A DNA stretch of 64,000 nt from the NCBI RefSeq assembly GCF_004217145.1, contig NZ_SHKR01000017.1:310001-374000 (forward strand), read 5' to 3'. Origin of the DNA: Kribbella rubisoli. Its GTDB lineage: Bacteria > Actinomycetota > Actinomycetes > Propionibacteriales > Kribbellaceae. A program made the position numbers and the translations under genes. The notes beneath the pieces are model-generated. The model did not search any database, was not told the DNA's origin, and saw only the letters and a list, made by a program, of their open reading frames with translations. This document shows, piece after piece, positions 15,997 to 24,521 of the stretch (positions within the stretch are counted from its first letter, which is position 1; each line of letters begins with the position of its first letter).

Positions 15997-16824
15997 ATGA
16001 CGGATCGCAGCAACGAGCAGCAGGAGGCTCCAGTGGACAACGGGCAGGGTGATCCGCGTCCGCCGCGGGGCTTCTGGTTCGGCATCATCGTCGCGATCGT
16101 CAAGCCGTTCATGATCGTGTTCACCAAGTGCCGGTTCACCGGCCGGGAGAACATGCCGCGCACCGGCGGGGTGATCTACGTGCCCAATCACATCTCGCAT
16201 TTCGACCCCGTGCTGCTCGGATACTTCATCTGGGAGTGCCGGCGGATCCCGCGGTTCCTGGGCAAGGCGTCGCTGTTCAAGATCCCGGTGCTCGGCACGA
16301 TCATCACCAGCGCCGGCCAGATCCCGGTCTACCGGGATTCCGCCCAGGCAGCGGATGCCTTCCGGGACGCGGTGGCCGCGGTCGAACGCGGTGAGTGTGT
16401 GGGCGTTTACCCGGAGGGCACGATCACCCGTGACCCGGAGATGTGGCCGATGACCGGCAAGACCGGCGCCGCCCGGATCGCGTTGATGACCGGCTGCCCG
16501 GTGATCCCGCTGGCCAACTGGGGCGCGCAGGAGATCATCAAGTCGTACACGGGCAAGATCCGGATCCGCCTGCTGCCGCGCAAGACGCTGCAGGTCCGGG
16601 CCGGTGCGCCGGTCGACCTGAGCGCGTTCGAGGGCAAGCCGCTGACCAACCAGCTGTTGCACGAGGCAACCGAGGTGATCATGGCCCGCGTCGCCGAGAC
16701 CCTCGGCGAGCTGCGCGGAGAGACCCCGCCCAAGGAGCTCTACGACCTGCGCATGGCCCGCAAGGCCGAAGGTAGGGCGGAAGGTAAGGCCGAAGGTAAG
16801 GCTGAAGGTGAGGAGAAGGCATGA
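15997..16824 (+). CDS. plsC: 1-acyl-sn-glycerol-3-phosphate acyltransferase
   Basis: A 275-residue membrane-associated acyltransferase of phospholipid synthesis. The catalytic HX4D is NHISHFD (about residue 67), and the phosphate-binding motif is YPEGTI. A hydrophobic segment, FWFGIIVAIVKPFMIVF, precedes the active site. The C-terminus is a run of EGKA repeats (EGRAEGKAEGKAEGEEKA) encoded by near-identical 12-bp units. ATG 15997 is chosen from the conserved start region; a GTG 36 bases downstream is the alternative. The stop overlaps gpsA by 4 bp. Confidence 0.93.
   Translation: MTDRSNEQQEAPVDNGQGDPRPPRGFWFGIIVAIVKPFMIVFTKCRFTGRENMPRTGGVIYVPNHISHFDPVLLGYFIWECRRIPRFLGKASLFKIPVLGTIITSAGQIPVYRDSAQAADAFRDAVAAVERGECVGVYPEGTITRDPEMWPMTGKTGAARIALMTGCPVIPLANWGAQEIIKSYTGKIRIRLLPRKTLQVRAGAPVDLSAFEGKPLTNQLLHEATEVIMARVAETLGELRGETPPKELYDLRMARKAEGRAEGKAEGKAEGEEKA
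16764..16815 (+). repeat. 12-bp tandem repeat in the plsC tail
   Basis: About four copies of a unit like AAGGCCGAAGGT encode (K/R)AEG. The unit length is a multiple of three, so copy-number changes would keep the frame and gpsA coupling intact. Confidence 0.7.
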
Positions 16825-17825
16825 CGAAGGTTGCGGTGTTCGGTGCCGGATCCTGGGGTACGGCGTTCGCGGTGGTGCTCGCGAACGCCGGGAACCAGGT
16901 GTCGGTCTGGGGCCGGCGTGAGTCGCTCTGCGAGTCGATCAATGCCGGGCACGAGAACGCCGAGTACCTTCCCGGTCTGCGATTGCCTGATGCGATCACC
17001 GCGACCCACGACCCGGCCGCGGCGGCCGACGGCGCGGAGGCGATCGTCCTCGCGGTTCCGTCGCAGTCGTTGCGGGACAACCTGACGGACTGGGCCGGCG
17101 TGCTGCCGAACGCCGTACCGCTGGTGAGTCTGATGAAGGGCGTCGAGCTCGGTACGACGAAGCGGATGAGCGAGGTGATCGCCGAGCTCACCGGCGCCGG
17201 GCCGGAACGCATCGCCGTCGTCTCGGGGCCGAACCTGGCGCGCGAGATCGCCGAAGGCCAACCGGCCGCGTCGGTGGTCGCCTGCGCGGACGAGGGTACG
17301 GCGGCACGGCTGCAGAAGCTGTGTCATTCGCCGACGTTCCGCCCGTACACGAACAATGACGTGGTCGGCTGCGAGCTTGGCGGCGCCTGCAAGAACGTGA
17401 TCGCGCTCGCGGTCGGGATGGCCGTCGGACTCGGGTTCGGCGACAACGCCCGCGCATCGGTGATCACCCGCGGTCTCGCCGAGATTGCCCGCCTGGGTAC
17501 GGCGCTCGGCGCTGACGAGCACACGTTCTCCGGTCTGGCCGGGCTCGGCGATCTGGTCGCGACATGCTCGTCGCCGCTGTCGCGGAACCGGACCTTCGGC
17601 GAGAAACTCGGCCAGGGCATGAGCGTTGCGGAGATCGCCGGCGCGACCCGGCAGGTCGCCGAGGGCGTGAAGTCCTGCGCGTCGATCTCCGAGCTGGCAC
17701 ACCAGCACGACGTCGAGATGCCGATCGCCGAACACGTCACCAAGGTCATCGCCGGCGAGATGACCCCGAAGGACATGTTGTTCAGCCTGGTCTCCCGCTC
17801 GGCCAAGCCGGAGCGCTGGGGATGA
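16821..17825 (+). CDS. gpsA: Glycerol-3-phosphate dehydrogenase [NAD(P)+]
   Basis: A 334-residue enzyme that makes sn-glycerol 3-phosphate for phospholipids. The dinucleotide site is VFGAGSWGTAFAVVLA; VVSGPNLAREIAEG and GGACKNVIALAVGM carry the catalytic lysine region, and AGLGDLVATCSSPLSRN is typical of the C-terminal domain. The length is standard. It is coupled by ATGA overlaps to plsC upstream and to the kinase gene downstream, forming a lipid-precursor operon. Confidence 0.97.
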   Translation: MTKVAVFGAGSWGTAFAVVLANAGNQVSVWGRRESLCESINAGHENAEYLPGLRLPDAITATHDPAAAADGAEAIVLAVPSQSLRDNLTDWAGVLPNAVPLVSLMKGVELGTTKRMSEVIAELTGAGPERIAVVSGPNLAREIAEGQPAASVVACADEGTAARLQKLCHSPTFRPYTNNDVVGCELGGACKNVIALAVGMAVGLGFGDNARASVITRGLAEIARLGTALGADEHTFSGLAGLGDLVATCSSPLSRNRTFGEKLGQGMSVAEIAGATRQVAEGVKSCASISELAHQHDVEMPIAEHVTKVIAGEMTPKDMLFSLVSRSAKPERWG

Positions 17826-18721
17826 TCCCGGCCGCGTTCGCGAAAGCCACCATCGATCGTGAAGGCGCCGTCGGCGAAGCCTGGCTGGCCGAGCTGCCTG
17901 GGATCATCGACGACCTGTTGACCCAGTGGGACTGCGAGCCCGACGGCGAAGCCGCACACGGGCAGGTGGGCGTGGTCGTGCCGGTCCGGGACGCCGTGCT
18001 CAAGGTGTCGTTCCCGCATCCGGGCAATGTGCACGAGCCGGACGCGTTCGAGGCCTGGGGCGGTGAGGGCGCGGTCAAGCTGTACGAACGCGACGACGCC
18101 CGCTACGCCATGCTGCTCGAGCGCGTGCATCCCACGACGCTGCTGGAACACGACGAGGACGTCGTCGTCATCGCGGGCGAGCTGCATCGCCGGCTGACGA
18201 TCCCTGCCCCGGACGGCCTACCCCGCATGTCCGCACAGGCCGACGTCTGGGAGGAGGAGCTCCGCAAGGACGCCGCCGAGCTCGACCACGCGCTGCCGCC
18301 GTACGTCGTGGATGCGGCGCTCGCCGTGGTCGAGGAGCTCGGTCGCGATCAGCCAGAGATCCTGATCCACGGCGACTTCCACCCGCGCAACATCCTCCGC
18401 GCGGACCGGGAGGCGTGGCTGGCGGTCGATCCCAAGGGGTACGTCGGCGACCCGGCGTACGACGCGACCACGTTCCTGCGAACGCGGGCCGCGCACCAGC
18501 TCGGCGCCGACGACCTGATGAGCGTGTTGAATCACGAGCTCGAACTGTTCGCCGAGACCGCCGAGCTCGAGCCCGAACGAATCCGCCGATGGGCCCAGCT
18601 GAACATGGTCCAGTCCGCTTTCTGGGGCCGCCGCCACGGCTTCGGCCGCGCCCGCGGGGGCAGCGAACTCGACCGGTTCATCGCGCTGGCCGACGAGCTC
18701 GCGCTCAGCTGGATCAGTTGA
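17822..18721 (+). CDS. APH(6)/hydroxyurea-kinase family phosphotransferase
   Basis: A 299-residue kinase-fold protein. The catalytic loop is ILIHGDFHPRNIL (about residues 179-191) and the metal-binding segment is LAVDPKGYVGDPAYD. Together these define the aminoglycoside/hydroxyurea antibiotic-resistance kinase family, whose known members phosphorylate streptomycin at position 6. Many chromosomal members have unknown substrates, so resistance should not be assumed. The ATG overlaps the gpsA stop by 4 bp, and the stop overlaps the convergent ROK gene by 8 bp. Confidence 0.82.
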   Translation: MIPAAFAKATIDREGAVGEAWLAELPGIIDDLLTQWDCEPDGEAAHGQVGVVVPVRDAVLKVSFPHPGNVHEPDAFEAWGGEGAVKLYERDDARYAMLLERVHPTTLLEHDEDVVVIAGELHRRLTIPAPDGLPRMSAQADVWEEELRKDAAELDHALPPYVVDAALAVVEELGRDQPEILIHGDFHPRNILRADREAWLAVDPKGYVGDPAYDATTFLRTRAAHQLGADDLMSVLNHELELFAETAELEPERIRRWAQLNMVQSAFWGRRHGFGRARGGSELDRFIALADELALSWIS

Positions 18722-19829
18722 GGGTCTGGTTCAGGACGAGCGTGGCTGCGCCCCGGAGGGCCGCGTCCTGGCCGGTCCGGGAGCGGACCACGTGGAGGTG
18801 GGTTGTGGCCAGAGGCAACGATCTGGCGTAGATGGTTTCGCGGATGCCAGCCAGCAGGCTGTCGCCGGCCTGGGACAACGAACCACCGACGACGATGACC
18901 GACGGGTTGAGCAGGCTGACCGCGGCGGCGAGGACCGTGCCGATCTCGCGACCGGCCTGGCGGATCTCGGCAGTGGCGGCAGTATTTCCGGAGCGGACCA
19001 GTTCGACGATGTCGCCGCTGGTGCTGACTCCGAGCCGGGTTGCCAGCGCGGCTGCGGACGCGACCGCCTCGAGGCAGCCGATGTTGCCGCAGCGACAGAG
19101 TTCGGTGTGGCCGGGCGCCTGGATGTGGCCGATGTCGCCGGCCGCGCCCTGGGCGCCGCGGTGCAGGCGGCCGCCGCTGATCACGCCGGCACCGATGCCA
19201 GTGGCAACCTTCACGAACAGCAGGTGCTCGACGTCCGGGTACGCCGTCGCGTGCTCGCCGAGCGCCATGATGTTCACGTCGTTGTCGACCAGCACCGGGC
19301 CGGGGAGCTCACGGCTCAGTCGGCCGACCACGTCGTACGAATCCCAGCCGGGCATGATCGGCGGATGGTTCGGCCGTCCGGTGCTGTGCTCGACCGGACC
19401 GGGCAGCCCGACGCCGGTGCCGGCCAGATCCTCCGGCGGCCTCTGCGCTTCTTCCAGTAGCGCGTGGCCCGCCACGGCGACGGCGTCGAGAACAACCTCC
19501 GGCCCTTCGGCGATCTTGAGCGGCGTCGTCGACCGGTGCAGGATCTCGCCGGCCAGGTCCGTGAGAGCGACGGACAGGTGCGTCGCCCCGACGTCGGCGG
19601 CGAGCACGAGCCGCGCGGTCGGGTTGAACCGGAAGCGCGCGGGCGGCCGTCCGCCCGTCGATGCGGCCTCACCGGACGGTACGACGAGACCGGCGGCGAG
19701 TAGGGCCTCGATCCGCCCGGTGACCGTGGAGCGGGCCAGGCCGGTCACGTCGATCAGTTCGGCGCGGGTCCGGGCCTGTCCGTCGAGGAGCAGTCGCAGG
19801 ACCGCGTCCGTCGTACCGAGATCGCTCAT
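18714..19829 (-). CDS. ROK-family transcriptional regulator (NagC/XylR type)
   Basis: A 371-residue protein with an N-terminal winged helix (ARTRAELIDVTGLARSTVTGRI) fused to a ROK sugar-kinase-like domain. LAADVGATHLSVALTD is the phosphate loop, DNDVNIMALGEH the sugar-binding region, and CRCGNIGCLEA the zinc-cysteine cluster. The ATG at 19829 faces the oxidoreductase gene across a 75-bp gap containing a promoter and an inverted repeat. It is expected to repress 19905-22029 until a sugar ligand binds. Confidence 0.9.
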   Translation of the reverse strand: MSDLGTTDAVLRLLLDGQARTRAELIDVTGLARSTVTGRIEALLAAGLVVPSGEAASTGGRPPARFRFNPTARLVLAADVGATHLSVALTDLAGEILHRSTTPLKIAEGPEVVLDAVAVAGHALLEEAQRPPEDLAGTGVGLPGPVEHSTGRPNHPPIMPGWDSYDVVGRLSRELPGPVLVDNDVNIMALGEHATAYPDVEHLLFVKVATGIGAGVISGGRLHRGAQGAAGDIGHIQAPGHTELCRCGNIGCLEAVASAAALATRLGVSTSGDIVELVRSGNTAATAEIRQAGREIGTVLAAAVSLLNPSVIVVGGSLSQAGDSLLAGIRETIYARSLPLATTHLHVVRSRTGQDAALRGAATLVLNQTLN

Positions 19830-19859
19830 GTGTCGGACTTTCGTCGTACCAGCCGTGGA

Positions 19860-19896
19860 CTTTTGCTTGACAGGGTTCAAAAGGGTCCCATAGCGT
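19860..19896 (+). promoter_or_regulatory. Promoter with overlapping inverted repeat for the oxidoreductase operon
   Basis: TTGACA (19867-19872) and TAGCGT (19891-19896) are 18 bp apart. CTTTTG (19860-19865) and CAAAAG (19878-19883) form an inverted repeat straddling the -35 box. This is a likely operator for the divergent ROK regulator. Confidence 0.6.
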
Positions 19897-19904
19897 CCTA
19901 CGAC

Positions 19905-21011
19905 ATGTCCACCAATGCGCGAAAGCTCAGGGTCGGGATTGTCGGCGGCGGGTTCATGGGCCAGGTCCACGGCAGGGCCGCATTGGTTTCGGGAGCGACC
20001 GTGGCCGGCGCTGTCGGCTCGTCACCTGGGCGGGCGGAGGCTGCGGCCGAGGCGACCGGCGCCGAGCGCGGGTTCGCGACCCTCGACGAGTTGCTCGCCT
20101 CGGACATCGACGTGGTCCACGTCTGTACGCCGAACAACACGCATCGCGAAGTCACGCTGAAGGCGCTCGAGGCCGGCAAGCACGTGGTCTGCGAGAAGCC
20201 GCTCGCCACATCCGTCGCCGATGCGACCGGTCTGACCGCCGCGGCGCAAGAGGCAGGCCTGGTTGGCGCCGTGCCGTTCGTGTACCGCTATCACCCGATG
20301 GTCCGCGAGCTGCGGACCCGGATCGCGGCAGGCGACGCGGGGACGATCACCAGCCTGCACGGCTCGTACCTGCAGGACTGGCTCGCCGGTGCGGACGACC
20401 AGAACTGGCGCGTCGACGACACGACCGGCGGTCCGTCGCGGACCTTCGCGGACATCGGGTCGCACTGGTGTGACCTGACCGAGTTCGTCACCGGCGACCG
20501 GATCGCTGCGATCAGCGCGCAGCTGCGGACGGTGCGAGCCCAGCGCGGCGGAGTCGACGTACACACCGAGGACCTGGCCACCGCGCAGTTCCGGACCGAG
20601 GCCGGGGTGGTCGGGACGATCGTGGTCAGCCAAGTCGCAGCTGGCCGAAAGAACCGCCTGTACCTGGAGGTGTCCGGCACCGAGTCGAGCTTCGGCTTCG
20701 ACCAGGAGGATCCAGACCGCCTGTGGGTCGGTCGCCGTGACGCGTCGCAGTTGCTGACCCGCGATCCCGAGACGCTCAGCCCGCCCGCCGCGCGGGTGAA
20801 CCGGCTGCCGGCCGGGCATGCGCAGGGGTACCAGGACGCGTTCGACTCGTTCGTCGCCGACAGCTATGCCGCCGTGCTGGGTGACCGCCCGGACGGACTG
20901 CCTGACTTCGCCGCCGGAGCCCGGTCCGCTCGCGTGGTCGACGCCGTACTGCGCTCGGCTGCCGCGGACTCTGCCTGGATCACGGTAGACAACTCTGTCG
21001 ACAACTCTTAG
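19905..21011 (+). CDS. Gfo/Idh/MocA family oxidoreductase
   Basis: A 368-residue NAD(P)-dependent sugar or inositol dehydrogenase. The Rossmann motif VGIVGGGFMGQVHG is at the N-terminus and the conserved CEKPLA with catalytic lysine follows near residue 100. FADIGSHWCDLTEF marks the C-terminal substrate domain. ATG 19905 sits 9 bp after the -10 box, so the transcript may be nearly leaderless. It is followed 10 bp later by a sugar isomerase gene. The pair resembles inositol or ketose catabolism modules; the actual substrate is unknown. Confidence 0.9.
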   Translation: MSTNARKLRVGIVGGGFMGQVHGRAALVSGATVAGAVGSSPGRAEAAAEATGAERGFATLDELLASDIDVVHVCTPNNTHREVTLKALEAGKHVVCEKPLATSVADATGLTAAAQEAGLVGAVPFVYRYHPMVRELRTRIAAGDAGTITSLHGSYLQDWLAGADDQNWRVDDTTGGPSRTFADIGSHWCDLTEFVTGDRIAAISAQLRTVRAQRGGVDVHTEDLATAQFRTEAGVVGTIVVSQVAAGRKNRLYLEVSGTESSFGFDQEDPDRLWVGRRDASQLLTRDPETLSPPAARVNRLPAGHAQGYQDAFDSFVADSYAAVLGDRPDGLPDFAAGARSARVVDAVLRSAAADSAWITVDNSVDNS

Positions 21012-21021
21012 GAGCCTTGAG

Positions 21022-22029
21022 ATGCCACGCCCTATCACGCTGTTCACCGGTCAGTGGGCCGACCTGCCGTTCGAGGAGGTCTGCCAGTTCGCGTCCGAGG
21101 CCGGGTACGACGGCGTCGAGATCGCCTGCTCCGGTGATCACTTCGACGTCCAGCAGGCCGTCGACGACGACTCCTACGTCCAGGGCCGCAAGGACATCCT
21201 GGAGAAGTACAACCTGCAGGTCTTCGCGATCTCCAACCACCTGGTCGGCCAGGCGGTCTGCGACGACCCGATCGACTTCCGCCACCAGGCCATCGTGCCG
21301 TCCCGGATCTGGGGCGACGGCGACGCCGAGGGCGTCCGGCAGCGCGCCGCGGAGGATCTGAAGAACACCGCCCGCGCGGCGAAGAAGCTCGGCGTGAACA
21401 CCGTCATCGGCTTCACCGGCTCGTCGATCTGGCAGTACGTCGCGATGTTCCCGCCGGTGCCGGCGGAGCGGATCGAGGCCGGCTACCGGGACTTCGCCGA
21501 CCGGTGGAACCCGATCCTCGACGTGTTCGACGAGGAGGGCGTGCGGTTCGCGCACGAGGTCCACCCGTCGGAGATCGCGTACGACTACTGGACCACGACG
21601 CTGACGCTCGAGGCGATCGGCCACCGCGAGGCGTTCGGGCTGAACTGGGACCCGTCGCACATGGTCTGGCAGGACATCGACCCGGTCGCGTTCCTGTGGG
21701 ACTTCAAGGACCGGATCTACCACGTGGACTGCAAGGACACCCGGATGCGGGTCGGCGGCGGCCGCAACGGCCGGCTCGGCTCGCACCTGCCGTGGGGCGA
21801 CCCGCGCCGCGGCTGGGACTTCTACTCGACCGGTCACGGCGACGTGAAGTGGGAGGACTGCTTCCGGGTGCTGAACTCGATCGGCTACGACGGCCCGATC
21901 TCGGTCGAGTGGGAGGACGCCGGCATGGAGCGCAAGGTCGGCGCCGCCGAGGCGGTCAACGTCATCCGCGCCCTCGCCTTCGACAAGCCGGCCGCCGCCT
22001 TCGACGCGGCCTTCGCCACCGACAAGTAA
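21022..22029 (+). CDS. Sugar phosphate isomerase/epimerase family (xylose isomerase-like TIM barrel)
   Basis: A 335-residue TIM-barrel protein. Metal-site segments are visible: EVHPSEIAYDY, NWDPSHMVWQ, YHVDCKDTRMR and GPISVEWEDAGME supply the usual Glu/Asp/His ligands. The start is the ATG at 21022 after AGGAGCC. It probably acts in sequence with the preceding dehydrogenase on a cyclic polyol or keto-sugar. Its stop lies 3 bp from that of the convergent MFS gene. Confidence 0.88.
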   Translation: MPRPITLFTGQWADLPFEEVCQFASEAGYDGVEIACSGDHFDVQQAVDDDSYVQGRKDILEKYNLQVFAISNHLVGQAVCDDPIDFRHQAIVPSRIWGDGDAEGVRQRAAEDLKNTARAAKKLGVNTVIGFTGSSIWQYVAMFPPVPAERIEAGYRDFADRWNPILDVFDEEGVRFAHEVHPSEIAYDYWTTTLTLEAIGHREAFGLNWDPSHMVWQDIDPVAFLWDFKDRIYHVDCKDTRMRVGGGRNGRLGSHLPWGDPRRGWDFYSTGHGDVKWEDCFRVLNSIGYDGPISVEWEDAGMERKVGAAEAVNVIRALAFDKPAAAFDAAFATDK

Positions 22030-22032
22030 GTC

Positions 22033-23214
22033 CTAGCGGTTGTCGCGACCCGCGACGAATCCGAGCGTGACCTGGGTGGCTGAGAGCACGGCGAACACGA
22101 TGAGCGTCGTACTCCAGCCGCCGGTCACCTGGGTCAGGTAGCCGGCAACGACCGGTCCGGCTGCGGCCAGCGTGTAGCCGACGGCCTGCGCCATCCCGGA
22201 CAACTGCGTCGTCTCGTGGTGGCCGCGACCGCGAAGACTGATCAGCGACAGTGCGGCGACCAGCCCGGCGCCTTGACCCAGACCGCCGACGACCGCCCAG
22301 ACGATCGCGAGCTGCGGCGCGAGCAGCAGACCCAGCAGCGCGACGAGGATCGGCGTACTCGCCGTCATCAGACCGGCTCGCTGATTCGTCGGGTGCTTCA
22401 GCAGGAACGGGATGCTGAGGCCGCCGATCAGGCCGAAGACCTGGAACAGAAACAGGTGTACGCCGGTGGCGCGCTCGGACACGCCACCGGTCGAGATCTC
22501 GATGGTGGGCAGCCAGTTCACGAACAGATAGAAGCTCGTCGACTGCAGCCCCATGAAGCCGGTCACGAGCCACGCCGTGGGCTGACGCCACACGCTGACC
22601 GGGGGAGTGTCGTCCTTGACGCTTGCCGCCGGCATCGGCTCCGGGGAGAGCGTCCGCGGTAGCCAGATCACAGCGACGAGTACGGCGAGACCGCCCCAGA
22701 CGGCGAGCGACAACCGCCAGTCGACCGCATCAGCGATCGGCACGGCGAGGATCGACGCGATCGCAGCGCCGCCCGTGATGAACGCCGTGTAGACCCCGGT
22801 CGCCCGTGAGACATTGCCTGCGTAGTCCCGTTTGATGATCACCGGGACCAGCACGTTCCCGACCGCGATCGCGGCGCCGACCACCGCCGTACCGATCCAG
22901 AGGCCCGCCTGGCCTGTGTACGGGCGGAGCGCGCTGCTGAGCGCCAGGACCAGGAGCGAGACGAAGACGGCGCGCTCCATGCCGAAACGGCGGGACGCGA
23001 GGTGGACCAGCGGTGAGGCGACGGCGAACGCAAGTAGCGGCAGCGTGCCGAGCAGGCCCTGTGCGGCCTCGCCGAGATGCAGGTCGAGACCGATCCGCGG
23101 CAGCACCGGACCGACCGCGGTCAGCGCCGGCCGGAGGCTCAGCGCGACCACGAAGGCGGTTGCTGTGATCAGCGCCGACCGCTCCCGAGTCACTGGTTCG
23201 GTCAACACCGCCAC
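22033..23214 (-). CDS. MFS transporter, CynX/NimT-like
   Basis: A 393-residue, 12-helix transporter. It begins with a short cytoplasmic stretch and then ALITATAFVVALSLRPALTAVGPVLPRI, a pattern typical of the cyanate/2-nitroimidazole family. SRRFGMER matches the loop 2-3 MFS motif, and ATGVYTAFITGGAAIAS lies in helix 5. The start codon is GTG. It is divergent from a GntR-family gene across 82 bp, which is probably its regulator. The transported compound cannot be predicted. Confidence 0.85.
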   Translation of the reverse strand: MAVLTEPVTRERSALITATAFVVALSLRPALTAVGPVLPRIGLDLHLGEAAQGLLGTLPLLAFAVASPLVHLASRRFGMERAVFVSLLVLALSSALRPYTGQAGLWIGTAVVGAAIAVGNVLVPVIIKRDYAGNVSRATGVYTAFITGGAAIASILAVPIADAVDWRLSLAVWGGLAVLVAVIWLPRTLSPEPMPAASVKDDTPPVSVWRQPTAWLVTGFMGLQSTSFYLFVNWLPTIEISTGGVSERATGVHLFLFQVFGLIGGLSIPFLLKHPTNQRAGLMTASTPILVALLGLLLAPQLAIVWAVVGGLGQGAGLVAALSLISLRGRGHHETTQLSGMAQAVGYTLAAAGPVVAGYLTQVTGGWSTTLIVFAVLSATQVTLGFVAGRDNR

Positions 23215-23296
23215 GACACACCCCTACCTGTTCTCGTCTTCTGCAGATGTCCTACATTTACACACAGTACGCTATCCCCTGAACGGAGGTGGGCTG

Positions 23297-23983
23297 GTGT
23301 CCATCGAAGGACCAGTGCGGCAGGTGCCGCTCGTGCTGCAGGTGTCGGAGCGGTTCCGTGCGCAGATCGAGTCCGGGGCCTGGCCGCGCGGCTCGCGGAT
23401 CCCCGGCGAGAACCAGCTCGCAACCGACCTCGGCGTCAGCCGCGGGACAGTACGGGAGGCGCTGCGTTCACTGAGCCTGACCGGCCTGCTCGAGCCGCGC
23501 GTCGGCGACGGCACCTATGTCCGCGCGACCAACGAGATCAGCGGCGTGCTGGTCAGGGACGAGCTCTCGGCGTCATTGACGCACGTGCTCGACGCCCGCG
23601 CCGGCATCGAGGCCGCAGCCGCTCGCCTGGCCGCGCAACGCCCTGACCAGGAGAGCCTGGCGGCTTTGTCTGTCGCATTGGAGTCTCGGGCGGCCGCGGG
23701 CGACCTGGACGCGTTCGTGGCCGCGGACGCCGACTTCCATCGCGGAGTCGTGGTCGCCAGCGGGAATCCGTTGCTGCTGCGCTTGTACGACGCGATCGCC
23801 GAAGTGCTGACCGAATCGATCCACCAGACCGCGACGATGCCCGAGGATCATCGGATCCTCGACGCGCATGTCGACGTACTCGAGGCGATCCGGGCGGGCG
23901 ATCCCGAGGCGGCTAGTCAAGCGTCGTACGCGTTGATCGAGACCATCAAGCAAGAAGCGAAGGATCCGGCCAGTAGTACCTGA
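23297..23983 (+). CDS. GntR-family regulator, FadR/FCD subfamily
   Basis: A 228-residue regulator. The winged helix reads RIPGENQLATDLGVSRGTVREALRSL across residues 37-62, and the FCD effector domain follows with DFHRGVVVASGNPLL and a metal-binding HVDVLEAI helix. GTG 23297 is chosen because GGAGGTG lies 6 bp upstream. It is divergently transcribed from the CynX-like transporter. Its last 38 bp overlap the opposing acetyltransferase gene. Confidence 0.88.
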   Translation: MSIEGPVRQVPLVLQVSERFRAQIESGAWPRGSRIPGENQLATDLGVSRGTVREALRSLSLTGLLEPRVGDGTYVRATNEISGVLVRDELSASLTHVLDARAGIEAAAARLAAQRPDQESLAALSVALESRAAAGDLDAFVAADADFHRGVVVASGNPLLLRLYDAIAEVLTESIHQTATMPEDHRILDAHVDVLEAIRAGDPEAASQASYALIETIKQEAKDPASST

Positions 23984-24521
23984 AACAGGCCGGCTGGCCG
24001 TTGAGCCGCCGTTGCTCCCCACCGGGCGGCGGGACGTCCTTGCGGTCGCCGCGGACGCCTCCGCGCGCTTCGTAGAACCCCTGGGCTGCGATGTTCTGCT
24101 CCAGGACCCATAGGTAGATGCCGGATCCGGGAGCCGCCTCCTGCAGGGCCTTGGCGGTCAACGCCAGCAACTGGGTCCCGATGCCTTGCCGCTTCACCGG
24201 TGCGCGGACATGCAGGTTGTCGACGAGCGCGCCGAACTTCGGATCGGCGCCGATGATCAGGTGGCTCAGCCCGACCAGTTGGCCGTCGTACTCCGCGAGC
24301 GTGGTCCGCGTGCCCTCGCGCGCCGCCAGCCGTTTGGACCACATCGCGTCGAGATAGCCGGCCGACTCGTCGTCGAGGAACGCGTCGGCGTACGCACCGC
24401 GGTAGTGCCGCCGCCAACTGTCTCCGTGCAGCTCAGCTACCGCCGCCGCGTCATCTGCCCCAGCCGTCCGAAACCGCAGCTCATCCACCCTCGAATTCGT
24501 ATCACCCGTCATGGCTGTCAT
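23946..24521 (-). CDS. GNAT-family N-acetyltransferase
   Basis: A 191-residue acyl-CoA-dependent transferase. The acetyl-CoA loop is seen as APVKRQGIGTQLL (R/QxxGxG/A type), followed by YLWVLEQNIAAQGFYEARGG, a classic motif B region. The substrate is unknown. An ATG at 24512 is an alternative start. It overlaps the upstream MerR gene's stop by 20 bp, so it is probably co-transcribed with that gene, and it overlaps the convergent GntR gene by 38 bp. Confidence 0.85.
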   Translation of the reverse strand: MTAMTGDTNSRVDELRFRTAGADDAAAVAELHGDSWRRHYRGAYADAFLDDESAGYLDAMWSKRLAAREGTRTTLAEYDGQLVGLSHLIIGADPKFGALVDNLHVRAPVKRQGIGTQLLALTAKALQEAAPGSGIYLWVLEQNIAAQGFYEARGGVRGDRKDVPPPGGEQRRLNGQPACFRYYWPDPSLLA

